This document shows, in pieces, positions 22,575-31,065 of a stretch of DNA of 64,000 nucleotides; position 1 is the first letter of the stretch; each line of letters starts with the position of its first letter. Both the position numbers and the translations under genes were made by a program. The stretch is from Flavobacterium sp. CYK-55 (GTDB taxonomy: Bacteria; Bacteroidota; Bacteroidia; Flavobacteriales; Flavobacteriaceae): the NCBI RefSeq assembly GCF_018413465.1, contig NZ_JAHCDK010000003.1:310001-374000 (forward strand), given 5' to 3'. The notes below the pieces were generated by a model. It was not told the origin of the DNA. It searched no databases and was given only the letters and a program-made list of their open reading frames with translations.

Positions 22575-24482
22575 ATGAGTTATTACCACATAAAAAATCT
22601 TGAGCAATACTTCAAACATTACAATAAATCTATTCGCGAACCCAGAAAATTTTGGGGCAAAATAGCCGAAGAAAACTTTACTTGGTATCAAACCTGGGAG
22701 AAAGTCATGGAATTCAACATGGCCGAAGCCGACATCAAATGGTTTTTGGGTGCCAAAGTAAATATTGTCAAAAACTGTATTGACCGACATTTATCAAAAC
22801 GCGGCAGCAAAACAGCCATTATTTTTGAACCCAATGATCCCAGTGAAGAAGCGCAGCATATTACCTACAACGAGTTACATCAACGCGTTTGCAAAATGGC
22901 TAATGTGCTCCGTGAGCAAGGCATCAAAAAAGGTGATCGCGTGTGCATTTATTTGCCCATGATTCCTGAACTAGCCATTACAGTTTTGGCTTGCGCAAGA
23001 ATAGGAGCCATTCACTCGGTGGTTTTTGCCGGTTTTTCGGCCTCGGCTGTGGCTTCAAGAATTGATGACAGCCAATGCAAAATGGTTATTACTTCAGACG
23101 GTGCTTATCGCGGAAATAAATCTATCGAGCTCAAATCAATTGTGGATGAAGCCATAGAGAAATGTCCGAGTGTTGAAAAAGTTTTGGTAGCCAAACGCAC
23201 GCACATCAACATTACCATGAAAGAAGGTCGCGATATTTGGCTTCAACCGCTCGTTGATGCCGCTTCTGACAACAATGTTGCTGAGATTATGGATGCCGAA
23301 GATCCGCTCTTTATTTTATACACTTCAGGCTCTACCGGAAAACCTAAAGGTATGGTGCATACCACGGCGGGTTATATGGTGCAAACGGCTTATTCGTTTA
23401 AGAATGTTTTTAACTATGAAGAAAACGATATTCACTGGTGTACCGCTGATATTGGTTGGATTACCGGGCATTCGTATATTCTGTACGGACCGCTATTAAA
23501 CGGAGCCACCACGGTTATTTTTGAAGGCGTTCCTTCGTATCCGGATTTTAGTAGATTTTGGGAAGTGATTGAAAAACATGGTGTGACCCAGTTTTATACG
23601 GCTCCAACTGCTATTCGTGCCTTGGCTAAAGAAAGCTTAGAATATGTACAACCTTATCCGCTGAGTTCACTCAAAGTAATTGGCTCTGTGGGCGAACCTA
23701 TCAATGAAGAAGCTTGGCACTGGTATAATGACCATGTAGGAGGGAAGCGTTGCCCACTCGTAGACACTTGGTGGCAAACAGAAACCGGAAGCATCATGAT
23801 TTCGCCTTTGGCCTTTGTAACACCCACCAAACCAACCTATGCTTCATTGCCTTTACCGGGTATTCAACCGGTTTTGATGGATGAAAAACGCAATGAAATT
23901 GAAGGCAACCAAGTTACCGGAAGTTTGTGCATTAAGTTTCCGTGGCCATCGATTGCCAGAACGATTTGGGGCGATCACCAACGATATAAAGAAACTTATT
24001 TCTCGACTTTTCCGGGGAAATATTTTACCGGTGACGGCGCTTTACGCGATGAAGTAGGGTATTACAGAATAACCGGTCGTGTAGATGATGTGATTATTGT
24101 TTCAGGACATAACCTCGGAACTGCTCCGATTGAAGATGCCATCAACGAACATCCGGCAGTGGCTGAAAGCGCGATTGTAGGCTTCCCGCATGATATCAAA
24201 GGAAATGCCCTTTACGGATACATCATCTTGAAAGAAATTGGCGAGACCCGCGATAAAAACAATGTGGCCAAAGAAATCAATCAGCTTATTTCAGATCAGA
24301 TTGGACCAATTGCCAAACTTGATAAAATTCAGTTTGTTTCTGGCTTACCGAAAACGCGCTCAGGCAAAATCATGCGTCGAATTTTGAGAAAAATTGCCGA
24401 AGGTGACTTTAGTAATTTTGGCGACACAACCACGTTATTGAATCCGGAAATTGTGGATGAAATCAAAAACGGTAGAGTTTAA
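22575..24482 (+). CDS. acs: Acetyl-CoA synthetase
   Basis: 635 residues, normal length for Acs. Motifs: YTSGSTGKPKGMVHTTAGYMV, CTADIGWITGHSYILYGPL, DTWWQTETGSIMISP, GRVDDVIIVSGHNLGTAPIE and PKTRSGKIMRRILRKIA, whose lysine is the site for inhibitory acetylation in the family. It converts acetate, ATP and CoA to acetyl-CoA. It is a second short-chain synthetase about 4 kb from the PrpE-type one, next to genes that accompany acs in acetate-switch clusters. The 90 bp upstream must hold its own promoter. Confidence 0.92.
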   Translation: MSYYHIKNLEQYFKHYNKSIREPRKFWGKIAEENFTWYQTWEKVMEFNMAEADIKWFLGAKVNIVKNCIDRHLSKRGSKTAIIFEPNDPSEEAQHITYNELHQRVCKMANVLREQGIKKGDRVCIYLPMIPELAITVLACARIGAIHSVVFAGFSASAVASRIDDSQCKMVITSDGAYRGNKSIELKSIVDEAIEKCPSVEKVLVAKRTHINITMKEGRDIWLQPLVDAASDNNVAEIMDAEDPLFILYTSGSTGKPKGMVHTTAGYMVQTAYSFKNVFNYEENDIHWCTADIGWITGHSYILYGPLLNGATTVIFEGVPSYPDFSRFWEVIEKHGVTQFYTAPTAIRALAKESLEYVQPYPLSSLKVIGSVGEPINEEAWHWYNDHVGGKRCPLVDTWWQTETGSIMISPLAFVTPTKPTYASLPLPGIQPVLMDEKRNEIEGNQVTGSLCIKFPWPSIARTIWGDHQRYKETYFSTFPGKYFTGDGALRDEVGYYRITGRVDDVIIVSGHNLGTAPIEDAINEHPAVAESAIVGFPHDIKGNALYGYIILKEIGETRDKNNVAKEINQLISDQIGPIAKLDKIQFVSGLPKTRSGKIMRRILRKIAEGDFSNFGDTTTLLNPEIVDEIKNGRV

Positions 24483-24492
24483 AATGTAAAAG

Positions 24493-24520
24493 AAAAGCGG
24501 ACTTAAAAATCCGCTTTTTT
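24493..24520. terminator. Bidirectional terminator between convergent acs and exonuclease-like genes
   Basis: AAAAGCGGA and TCCGCTTTT form a perfect 9-bp stem with an 8-nt loop. There are T-runs on the plus strand and, through the A-rich left flank, on the minus strand, so it can serve both converging transcripts. Confidence 0.85.
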
Positions 24521-24522
24521 AT

Positions 24523-25116
24523 TTAGATACCCAAACGAGATTTGAGTTTTAAGAATAATAACGCCAACGAATAAGCTTCTTCAGCGGTTGAATATTGCTC
24601 GGCCTTTTCAATTTTATACAGCTTGCACAATTCGTCTACCGAAAAAGGTTTATCGGTAATATCATGAAGCTTTCTGTGCATGATTTCAACATCTAAAGCT
24701 TCATTTTTGAGGCGACTACACCCCATTTTATAGAGAGCTTCGTTGATCATATCAACATCAAAATGAATGCGATGACCTACCAAAACGGCATTGCCAATAT
24801 ACTCTATAAATGCTTGCATAGCTTCAGGTTCGTGCAGTTTGGTTTGTTGGCTTTCAATGATAAATTCATTAGACATTTCGTTGTCATGCAAGAATTTATA
24901 TTGCAGTAGAATCACTTCAAAATGGTCTTGAATCACGATGCTGTTGTGCTCAACACCAATTCCGGCTATAGATAGGATGACATCTTTGGTTGGATTCAAG
25001 CCCGAAGTTTCTGTGCTGATGACTACAAATCGTGAAGATTTTTTCTCAAATTTTGAAATATATTGCTTCCAGAATTCGGGATATTCTTTGTTGATATTCT
25101 TAATCCAATCAAACAT
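24523..25116 (-). CDS. DEDD-type 3'-5' exonuclease-fold protein with altered catalytic residues
   Basis: 197 residues with a DnaQ/RNase T fold. Motif I, normally DTETTG, reads STETSG, so the first metal-binding Asp is Ser. Motif II is near normal (VLVGHRIHFDVDM). Motif III, normally H-x4-D, reads YSTAEEAYSLA, lacking the His and with Glu for Asp. It is therefore probably weakly active or inactive as a nuclease. It lies one base downstream of the cNMP/CBS/DUF294 gene. That pair is a known companion of acs/symporter clusters, which suggests a regulatory rather than DNA-repair role. Confidence 0.8.
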   Translation of the reverse strand: MFDWIKNINKEYPEFWKQYISKFEKKSSRFVVISTETSGLNPTKDVILSIAGIGVEHNSIVIQDHFEVILLQYKFLHDNEMSNEFIIESQQTKLHEPEAMQAFIEYIGNAVLVGHRIHFDVDMINEALYKMGCSRLKNEALDVEIMHRKLHDITDKPFSVDELCKLYKIEKAEQYSTAEEAYSLALLFLKLKSRLGI

Positions 25117-25117
25117 A

Positions 25118-27028
25118 TTATGAGAATTGAGTCAGTTGAAATGAATCTTTGATTAATTCTTCAAGGTCGCGCATTGGTAAAAGGGCATTCTTAAGCACTT
25201 CGCGATCGTTTTTCGATAATTGTTCAATATTTATATACTGTCCTGAATCATCATTCTTCATCCCTTCAGTAACTCTAATCTTGGACAAAGCTTGAAAGGC
25301 TTCAGCACAATTTAGAAATATTTCAGCGTTTTTAGAATCAATCATCGCTAATTGCTTGAATCTTAAATAGGTATTATTGATTCCTTTGATGTGTAAACTC
25401 ATCGTAAATAAACGCGCACCATCAATTAGAGGCATCAAACCGCGGGTTTTTATATCAAATTTATCTTTATTCGGGCCATCTTCTTCCAAAGCAAATTTCT
25501 TAAAAAAAGTGAGTGCTGAAGGCTTGCGCAAGGCATCATTCCCTAAATAATCAAAGAAAAGCTTCTTTTTGCGAACATTGTTAAAAATGACTTCGGTAAT
25601 GGCTTCTTCAATTTTAGGCTCTCCGTAAGCAATCTCATAATCAAAAAAAATACTGCTGATTTCATTGCTGATTTCGCCTGGTGTATTCATCCAATTTTCA
25701 TACTGCTTGATCCAATCTGTCAATGATTTACACCATAAAATATTACTTGAAATATGACCATTCGGACAAGGACTATAACCCACTTTTTCAAGAATACTGA
25801 CTACTTTTTTTGACAATTTCAAAAAGTAATCTTTTACATCTCGATATTTGTCTGGTGCAACATCTTCAAAAACAATAATATGATCTTGATCTGTTAACAG
25901 TAATTGCTCTTTTCGTCCTTGACTGCCAATAGACAACAGAGCAAAACGGGCAGGAGAGGAACCGATTTCAAGAATTGATAATTCAACTGACCGTTTAATA
26001 ATAGCTAAATTAATTTCACCGGTTATGTTGTTGATGTGTGCTAGTGGAATGTTCTTATTCAAAGAAGTTTGGATCATTTCGGTGAGTTTTGCGCGCACCC
26101 TTTTGAGATCTTTTGCATCTTGAGATCTTTTTATCTCTTTAATTAAAACACCTGGATTACTTGCTTGAGCTACAATAAGATCGTGCTCGGCTATAACACC
26201 TTTAATTTCAGATTTATCAGTTCCGTCTTGAGTGACACAAAGATGCGTAACATTGCCTTGTAGCATGAGCAATTGAGCTTCAGCCAAAGACACATTTTCA
26301 GGAACTGTTAATACAGGCGATGACATAATTTTATCAATAGTAGCACTAAAAGAAAATCTACCCGTGGCTACTTTTGAACGCATATCAGTATCAGTAACGA
26401 TTCCGATAGGGATATTTTTTTCAGAAACGATAACACTATTGACCAAATTATCGGTCATGAGTTGAGCTACATCTTTGATAAAAGCTGTGGCTGATGTTTT
26501 AAGTGGTGTCTTATTGTATGAAAAAGATTGAAAATACTGTATTTCAGGCTGTTGACCTTGAAATATAACATTATCAGATAACAACTTGCCTTTATTTTGA
26601 TCGCAGGGATTATTAGAATTGGTTGCAAAACTCTCGAGCAAGAAGTTTAAAACATCGGCGTTTTGGGCAACAAATGGTCTAAAAACGGCTATGGGGATAG
26701 CAAAAATTACACATTCTTCACGAGCTTTTGCTGTCATCATGTAATTGTTTTTTGCAAAAAAAGGACGCAAGCCAAATACATCGCCAGAAACACATTTATT
26801 AAGAAAAGTTTCTTCAGCATCAGCAATAACTGATAAATTAATGATACCCGAAGCTACCGTGTAAAAACTATCATGTAAAACATCATCAATTTTAAAAAGA
26901 GTTTTGTCTTTTTCTAAATTAATCACATGAATACTAGATGCAACAATTTTTAGTTCGTCAGCCGACAAATAATTAAATGGCGGATAATTCTTTAGAAAAC
27001 TTGCAATTCGGTCAATAATAGCATTCAT
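25118..27028 (-). CDS. Cyclic-nucleotide-binding/CBS/DUF294 nucleotidyltransferase-like signalling protein
   Basis: 636 residues: cNMP-binding domain (about 15-135), paired CBS domains (about 175-300), DUF294 nucleotidyltransferase-like domain (about 330-460) with an intact GSQGRKEQLLLTDQDH motif (Gly-Ser and Asp-x-Asp), and a DUF294 C-terminal helical domain (about 480-625). It resembles GlnD-type uridylyltransferases in fold. Such proteins occur with acs and SSS-kinase genes, and I infer control of acetate metabolism by nucleotide levels or protein modification. Target unknown. Confidence 0.85.
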   Translation of the reverse strand: MNAIIDRIASFLKNYPPFNYLSADELKIVASSIHVINLEKDKTLFKIDDVLHDSFYTVASGIINLSVIADAEETFLNKCVSGDVFGLRPFFAKNNYMMTAKAREECVIFAIPIAVFRPFVAQNADVLNFLLESFATNSNNPCDQNKGKLLSDNVIFQGQQPEIQYFQSFSYNKTPLKTSATAFIKDVAQLMTDNLVNSVIVSEKNIPIGIVTDTDMRSKVATGRFSFSATIDKIMSSPVLTVPENVSLAEAQLLMLQGNVTHLCVTQDGTDKSEIKGVIAEHDLIVAQASNPGVLIKEIKRSQDAKDLKRVRAKLTEMIQTSLNKNIPLAHINNITGEINLAIIKRSVELSILEIGSSPARFALLSIGSQGRKEQLLLTDQDHIIVFEDVAPDKYRDVKDYFLKLSKKVVSILEKVGYSPCPNGHISSNILWCKSLTDWIKQYENWMNTPGEISNEISSIFFDYEIAYGEPKIEEAITEVIFNNVRKKKLFFDYLGNDALRKPSALTFFKKFALEEDGPNKDKFDIKTRGLMPLIDGARLFTMSLHIKGINNTYLRFKQLAMIDSKNAEIFLNCAEAFQALSKIRVTEGMKNDDSGQYINIEQLSKNDREVLKNALLPMRDLEELIKDSFQLTQFS

Positions 27029-27239
27029 TCATATAATGGTTAAAACATCAACAAAAATAATAAACCTCAAGAGGTTAAGAGTGTATGACCTGATAGAATG
27101 TGAATATCTTTTCCAGATTGTTGAAAGGTTTTGTTCTTTGTTTTTTTATTTTACATAATATAAATTATAATTTAAATAGATTATTCGAAAACAACAACTA
27201 AAACGTGTGTTATATCTTACATTTTCATGATATTACTGC

Positions 27240-27307
27240 ATTTCATCGATAAAATAGTTAATTTTTAACCGTTAATCGATAATAATTGCTTTTCGTCGAT
27301 ATATTTG
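27240..27307 (+). promoter_or_regulatory. Promoter region with repeated ATCGAT-centred motif (first DUF4832 gene)
   Basis: ATTTCATCGAT at 27240-27250, AATCGAT at 27274-27280 and TTTTCGTCGAT at 27290-27300, the last running into a TATATTTG -7 box at 27300-27307. The start codon is at 27377. The same 10-mer ATTTCATCGA occurs upstream of the paralogous gene and upstream of the Pel-type operon. The rest of 27029-27376 is gene-free and must also hold the divergent DUF294-gene promoter. Confidence 0.7.
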
Positions 27308-27376
27308 TAACGCATCTGATGAACCCCAACATTCAAGATGCCTCAAAAAGCTATATAAATCTTAACCTACTAACTT

Positions 27377-29014
27377 ATGAAGAAGTTTACATCTCTATTG
27401 GTATTGCTTCTATGGATTTTTGGAAGTGCGCAAACAAATACGGTAAGTTACACGCCGTCGACAGCTGTTTTTTCAAACCCAGAAAGAGGTTTCTACAGAT
27501 ATACAGCAACCCATTCAGGTTCGTATAACAGTCTGAACCAAACAACTTTAACCAATTATCGCTTAAACAATAACATTACTTTAATATTCAGATATTTCTA
27601 TATGGAGGAATTCTTAAATGCTCCGATATCTGATGCTTTTTTGGCTAACGTTCAAAGTGATTTTAATAAAATTAGAAATGCAGGTCTGAAGTGTGTTATT
27701 CGATTTGCATATACTTCTGATGAAGATGCTCCGCAAAAAGATGCCTCAAAAGCACAAATTTTAGCACACATTCAACAATTACGACCAATCCTTCAAGCCA
27801 ATGCAGATGTCATCAGCGTTATGCAGGCCGGATTTATTGGCGTTTGGGGCGAATGGTATTACACTAGTCAGCCGGAATTTGGCGGCTGGGGTTATAATCA
27901 AACTGATTTGACTACCGGAAATAACAACCACAGAAAAGATATCTTGAATGCAATTCTGACAGCACTTCCTGCTAATAGAATGGTTCAGGTAAGATACCCT
28001 TCATTCAAGCAAGGTTCATATTCACAATCAGCATTAAATGATAGCCAGGCTTTCTCACAAACCAATTTAGCTAGAATTGGTCATCACAACGATTGCTTTT
28101 TAGCGAGTGCTACTGATTACGGAACTTATGAAAATGTAAGTCAACAATATCCTTATTTAGAACAAGACACTAAATTCGTTCCTATGGGTGGTGAAACGTG
28201 TAAACTCAACTCACCAAGATCCGATTGCTCAACAGCCATGTACGAGATGGCTAAATTTCACTGGTCATTCTTAAATATTGATTATTTTCCTGGAGTGATT
28301 GATGGTTTTACAACCAACAACTGCTTTGCTGATATTCAAAAAAAACTTGGCTATAGATTTGAGCTTAACAGTGCAACTTTTCCTCAATCGGCAACTATTG
28401 GGAGTACTGTTCCGGTAACTTTAAAAATAACCAATCAAGGTTATGCAACTCCATACAATCAAAGAACAGTTTACTTGATCCTCAAAAATCAAACTACAAA
28501 TCAAATCTATTCAATACCTATGGCTACCGATCCTAGAAAATGGCTTGGTCCAAATCAAATAACTATTTCTGAAAATCTTAATCTTCCGGCCAATATTACC
28601 AACGGAAGTTATAAATTATACTTAAGTATACCTGATGCAGACACCGCATTATCAACAAGACCAGAATATGCCATTCGTTTAGCTAATGAAAACACTTGGG
28701 AAAACACCACCGGATACAATAACCTAAATTATACCCTTAACATTACCAATGCCTTATCAGTTTCGACGCATGAAAGAATTGATATGAGCATTTATCCGGT
28801 TCCAGCACAAAATATCATCAACATTGACTTTGAAGGCATCCAAGATTATGAGATAAATCTATATAATTCACTTGGGCAATCAATCAAAACAGCTAAGTCA
28901 ATAGATTCAAACATTGTTTCAATAGATGTAAGCAACATTGACAACGGGTTGTATTTTATTGAATTTATAAAGGACGGAAATCGAGATACTCGAAAAATCA
29001 TCGTCAAACATTAA
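27377..29014 (+). CDS. Secreted DUF4874/DUF4832 protein with T9SS sorting domain (copy 1)
   Basis: 545 residues: a signal peptide (cleavage near GSAQ), a DUF4874 domain (about 25-190) that looks like a TIM-barrel glycoside-hydrolase relative, a DUF4832 domain (about 195-450), and a C-terminal type A T9SS sorting domain (about 470-545: MSIYPVPAQNIINI, ending RKIIVKH). A conserved GFIGVWGEWYYTS segment near residue 155 carries a Glu and Trp residues as in sugar-active sites. It is exported across the outer membrane and perhaps anchored to the surface. Its promoter shares a motif with the Pel-type operon, so it may act on or bind that polysaccharide (inference). Confidence 0.8.
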   Translation: MKKFTSLLVLLLWIFGSAQTNTVSYTPSTAVFSNPERGFYRYTATHSGSYNSLNQTTLTNYRLNNNITLIFRYFYMEEFLNAPISDAFLANVQSDFNKIRNAGLKCVIRFAYTSDEDAPQKDASKAQILAHIQQLRPILQANADVISVMQAGFIGVWGEWYYTSQPEFGGWGYNQTDLTTGNNNHRKDILNAILTALPANRMVQVRYPSFKQGSYSQSALNDSQAFSQTNLARIGHHNDCFLASATDYGTYENVSQQYPYLEQDTKFVPMGGETCKLNSPRSDCSTAMYEMAKFHWSFLNIDYFPGVIDGFTTNNCFADIQKKLGYRFELNSATFPQSATIGSTVPVTLKITNQGYATPYNQRTVYLILKNQTTNQIYSIPMATDPRKWLGPNQITISENLNLPANITNGSYKLYLSIPDADTALSTRPEYAIRLANENTWENTTGYNNLNYTLNITNALSVSTHERIDMSIYPVPAQNIINIDFEGIQDYEINLYNSLGQSIKTAKSIDSNIVSIDVSNIDNGLYFIEFIKDGNRDTRKIIVKH

Positions 29015-29244
29015 CCTTACCCTAATCTATTTTTAACCATAAACTTATCCTAATTATGCTAACACTACTACTACTCTACAAACTCAGACAACTTGTTTTG
29101 TCAATGTAAAAACAGTCCTTGCTGAAGTTATAAACAGCTCAAAAGCAGAATGTTAAAAACTTTTTTGCTGTCTAAAAATGTGTGTTTTATGTTAAAAACA
29201 CTAATTTAAAAGGAATAATTCTTACAAAAACATAGTATTTAAGC

Positions 29245-29323
29245 AATTCATCGATGAAATATGACATCAATATGATTTCATCGATGTTTTTTGTATTTAA
29301 ACTTATTTTATGTTTGCATCGAT
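29245..29323 (+). promoter_or_regulatory. Promoter region with repeated TTCATCGATGAA motif (second DUF4832 gene)
   Basis: TTCATCGATGAA at 29247-29258 is a perfect 12-bp palindrome; ATTTCATCGAT follows at 29275-29285 and GCATCGAT at 29316-29323. A TATGTTTG -7 box (29309-29316) overlaps the last copy. The remaining part of the 358-bp gap 29015-29372 is AT-rich and shows no ORF. Confidence 0.7.
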
Positions 29324-29372
29324 CATTTAAATCATTTACCCAAACAATGGTTTAATTAAACCTGCAAACATT

Positions 29373-31016
29373 ATGAAAAATAAACTTAGTTTTCTGGGCT
29401 TATTGTTTTGCATGACAATGAGCGCTCAAAATGCAACTGTAAATTACATTGCATCCGATGCGGTTTTTCCTAATCCTGAAAGAGGTTTTTACAGATATTC
29501 GTCTGCACACACCGGCGCATACAATCCGTTAGATCAAAGTTTTATTACAAGCTTTAGAACTTCAAACAACATAACTTTAATTCACAGAGAGTTCAGATTA
29601 CGTGATTTTTTATACTCGCCTATATCTGAGAGCTACTTAACCAATGTTCAAAATGATTTTAATAAAATCAGAAATGCTGGTTTAAAATGCATTATAAGAT
29701 TTGTTTACTCAAATGATGATAGTATAGAGCCACGTGATGCTACCAAACAAATGATTCAAACTCATATCGGACAACTCGCGCCATTACTACAAAACAACTC
29801 AGATATTATTGCTCTCGTTCAAGCCGGATTTATTGGCGCTTGGGGCGAATGGTACGCAACCAGTCAAGCCGAATTTGGAGGCTATGGCTACAATCACACT
29901 GATTTAACCTCAACAAATATTCAGCACCGCAAAGACATTATCACATCATTGCTCAATGCTATTCCAACAAACAGAGCTGTTCAGCTGCGATATCCAGCTT
30001 TTAAAATGACTGCCTATTCAACAAATCCTGTAGCTAATTACCACATGCTGGCGGGCTCAGTTTTGGCTCGACTCGGACACCACAACGATTGCTTCTTGGC
30101 TACTGATACTGATTATGGTACATATGATGATGTAGCTGTTGAATATCCTTATCTTGAATTAGATACCAGATACACTCCAATGGGTGGAGAAACTTGTTTA
30201 CTCAACTCACCGCGCACAGATTGTACTACAGCTATTTCCGAAATGAAAAAATTTCACTGGTCATTTTTAAATGCTGATTACAATACTGATGTTATCGATG
30301 AGTTTATTGCACAAAATTGCTATAGTGAGATCGAAAAAAATCTGGGTTATAGATTTCAATTAATTTCAGGTATTTTTCCACAAGCAGTTAACCTTGGGAA
30401 TTCTTTACCTATTACACTAAAACTAAAAAATCTGGGGTATGCTGCACCTTTTAATGAACGAAAAGCTTATCTTATTTTAAAAAATACAACCACCAACACT
30501 ACCTACTCTATTCGATTAAGTTCTGATCCTAGACTGTGGTTGGGGCCAAACGAGATTTCAATTTCTGAAAATCTAACTTTACCCTCAAATATTATCGCTG
30601 GCACTTATAAGTTGTATTTGAGTTTACCCGATAGTGCTCCTACTCTGGCCTCACGATCTGAATATGCTATTCGATTTGCCAATAACAACATGTGGGAATC
30701 AACAACAGGTTTTAATAATTTAAATTTTACTCTTAATATTAGTCCTGCTGTATTAGCAAACGCTGATTTTTCAAAATTAAATGTTACCCTATATCCAAAT
30801 CCGGCTTCGGAGTTTTTAACTGTTGAAATGGATCAGCTTGAAGATTATCAGATTACCTTTTATAATGCATTAGGTCAAAAAATAAATCTTGAATCTTTTT
30901 CGGCACAAACCGGTATACAAAAGTTTAGCACCGCAAATCTGAGTGATGGTATGTATTTTATTGACCTTGCCCTAGGGAATTATCACGATACCAGAAAAAT
31001 CATTATCAGACATTAA
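29373..31016 (+). CDS. Secreted DUF4874/DUF4832 protein with T9SS sorting domain (copy 2)
   Basis: 547 residues with the same architecture as the gene at 27377 and long shared blocks (NPERGFYRY, NDFNKIRNAGLKC, GFIGAWGEWYATSQ, LARLGHHNDCFLA, MGGETC, KFHWSFLN, LGYRF), so the two arose by tandem duplication. It has an N-terminal signal peptide (SAQ) and a C-terminal T9SS sorting domain (LYPNPASEFLTVEM, ending RKIIIRH). Each copy has its own promoter with the shared motif, so they need not be expressed equally. Confidence 0.8.
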   Translation: MKNKLSFLGLLFCMTMSAQNATVNYIASDAVFPNPERGFYRYSSAHTGAYNPLDQSFITSFRTSNNITLIHREFRLRDFLYSPISESYLTNVQNDFNKIRNAGLKCIIRFVYSNDDSIEPRDATKQMIQTHIGQLAPLLQNNSDIIALVQAGFIGAWGEWYATSQAEFGGYGYNHTDLTSTNIQHRKDIITSLLNAIPTNRAVQLRYPAFKMTAYSTNPVANYHMLAGSVLARLGHHNDCFLATDTDYGTYDDVAVEYPYLELDTRYTPMGGETCLLNSPRTDCTTAISEMKKFHWSFLNADYNTDVIDEFIAQNCYSEIEKNLGYRFQLISGIFPQAVNLGNSLPITLKLKNLGYAAPFNERKAYLILKNTTTNTTYSIRLSSDPRLWLGPNEISISENLTLPSNIIAGTYKLYLSLPDSAPTLASRSEYAIRFANNNMWESTTGFNNLNFTLNISPAVLANADFSKLNVTLYPNPASEFLTVEMDQLEDYQITFYNALGQKINLESFSAQTGIQKFSTANLSDGMYFIDLALGNYHDTRKIIIRH

Positions 31017-31030
31017 ACCTACACCAACCA

Positions 31031-31064
31031 AAAAAAGGGATTATCATCAGACAATCCCTTTTTT
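31031..31064. terminator. Bidirectional terminator between DUF4832 gene and the Pel-type operon
   Basis: AAAAAAGGGATT and AATCCCTTTTTT form a perfect 12-bp stem with a 10-nt loop. T-runs on both strands fit the two converging transcripts; the minus-strand gene stops one base away. Confidence 0.9.
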
Positions 31065-31065
31065 A

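Noticed and set aside
27029..27376. Riboswitch or small RNA in the long divergent region
   Set aside because: No conserved riboswitch core, and the repeated ATCGAT sites with a -7 box explain the region as promoter DNA.
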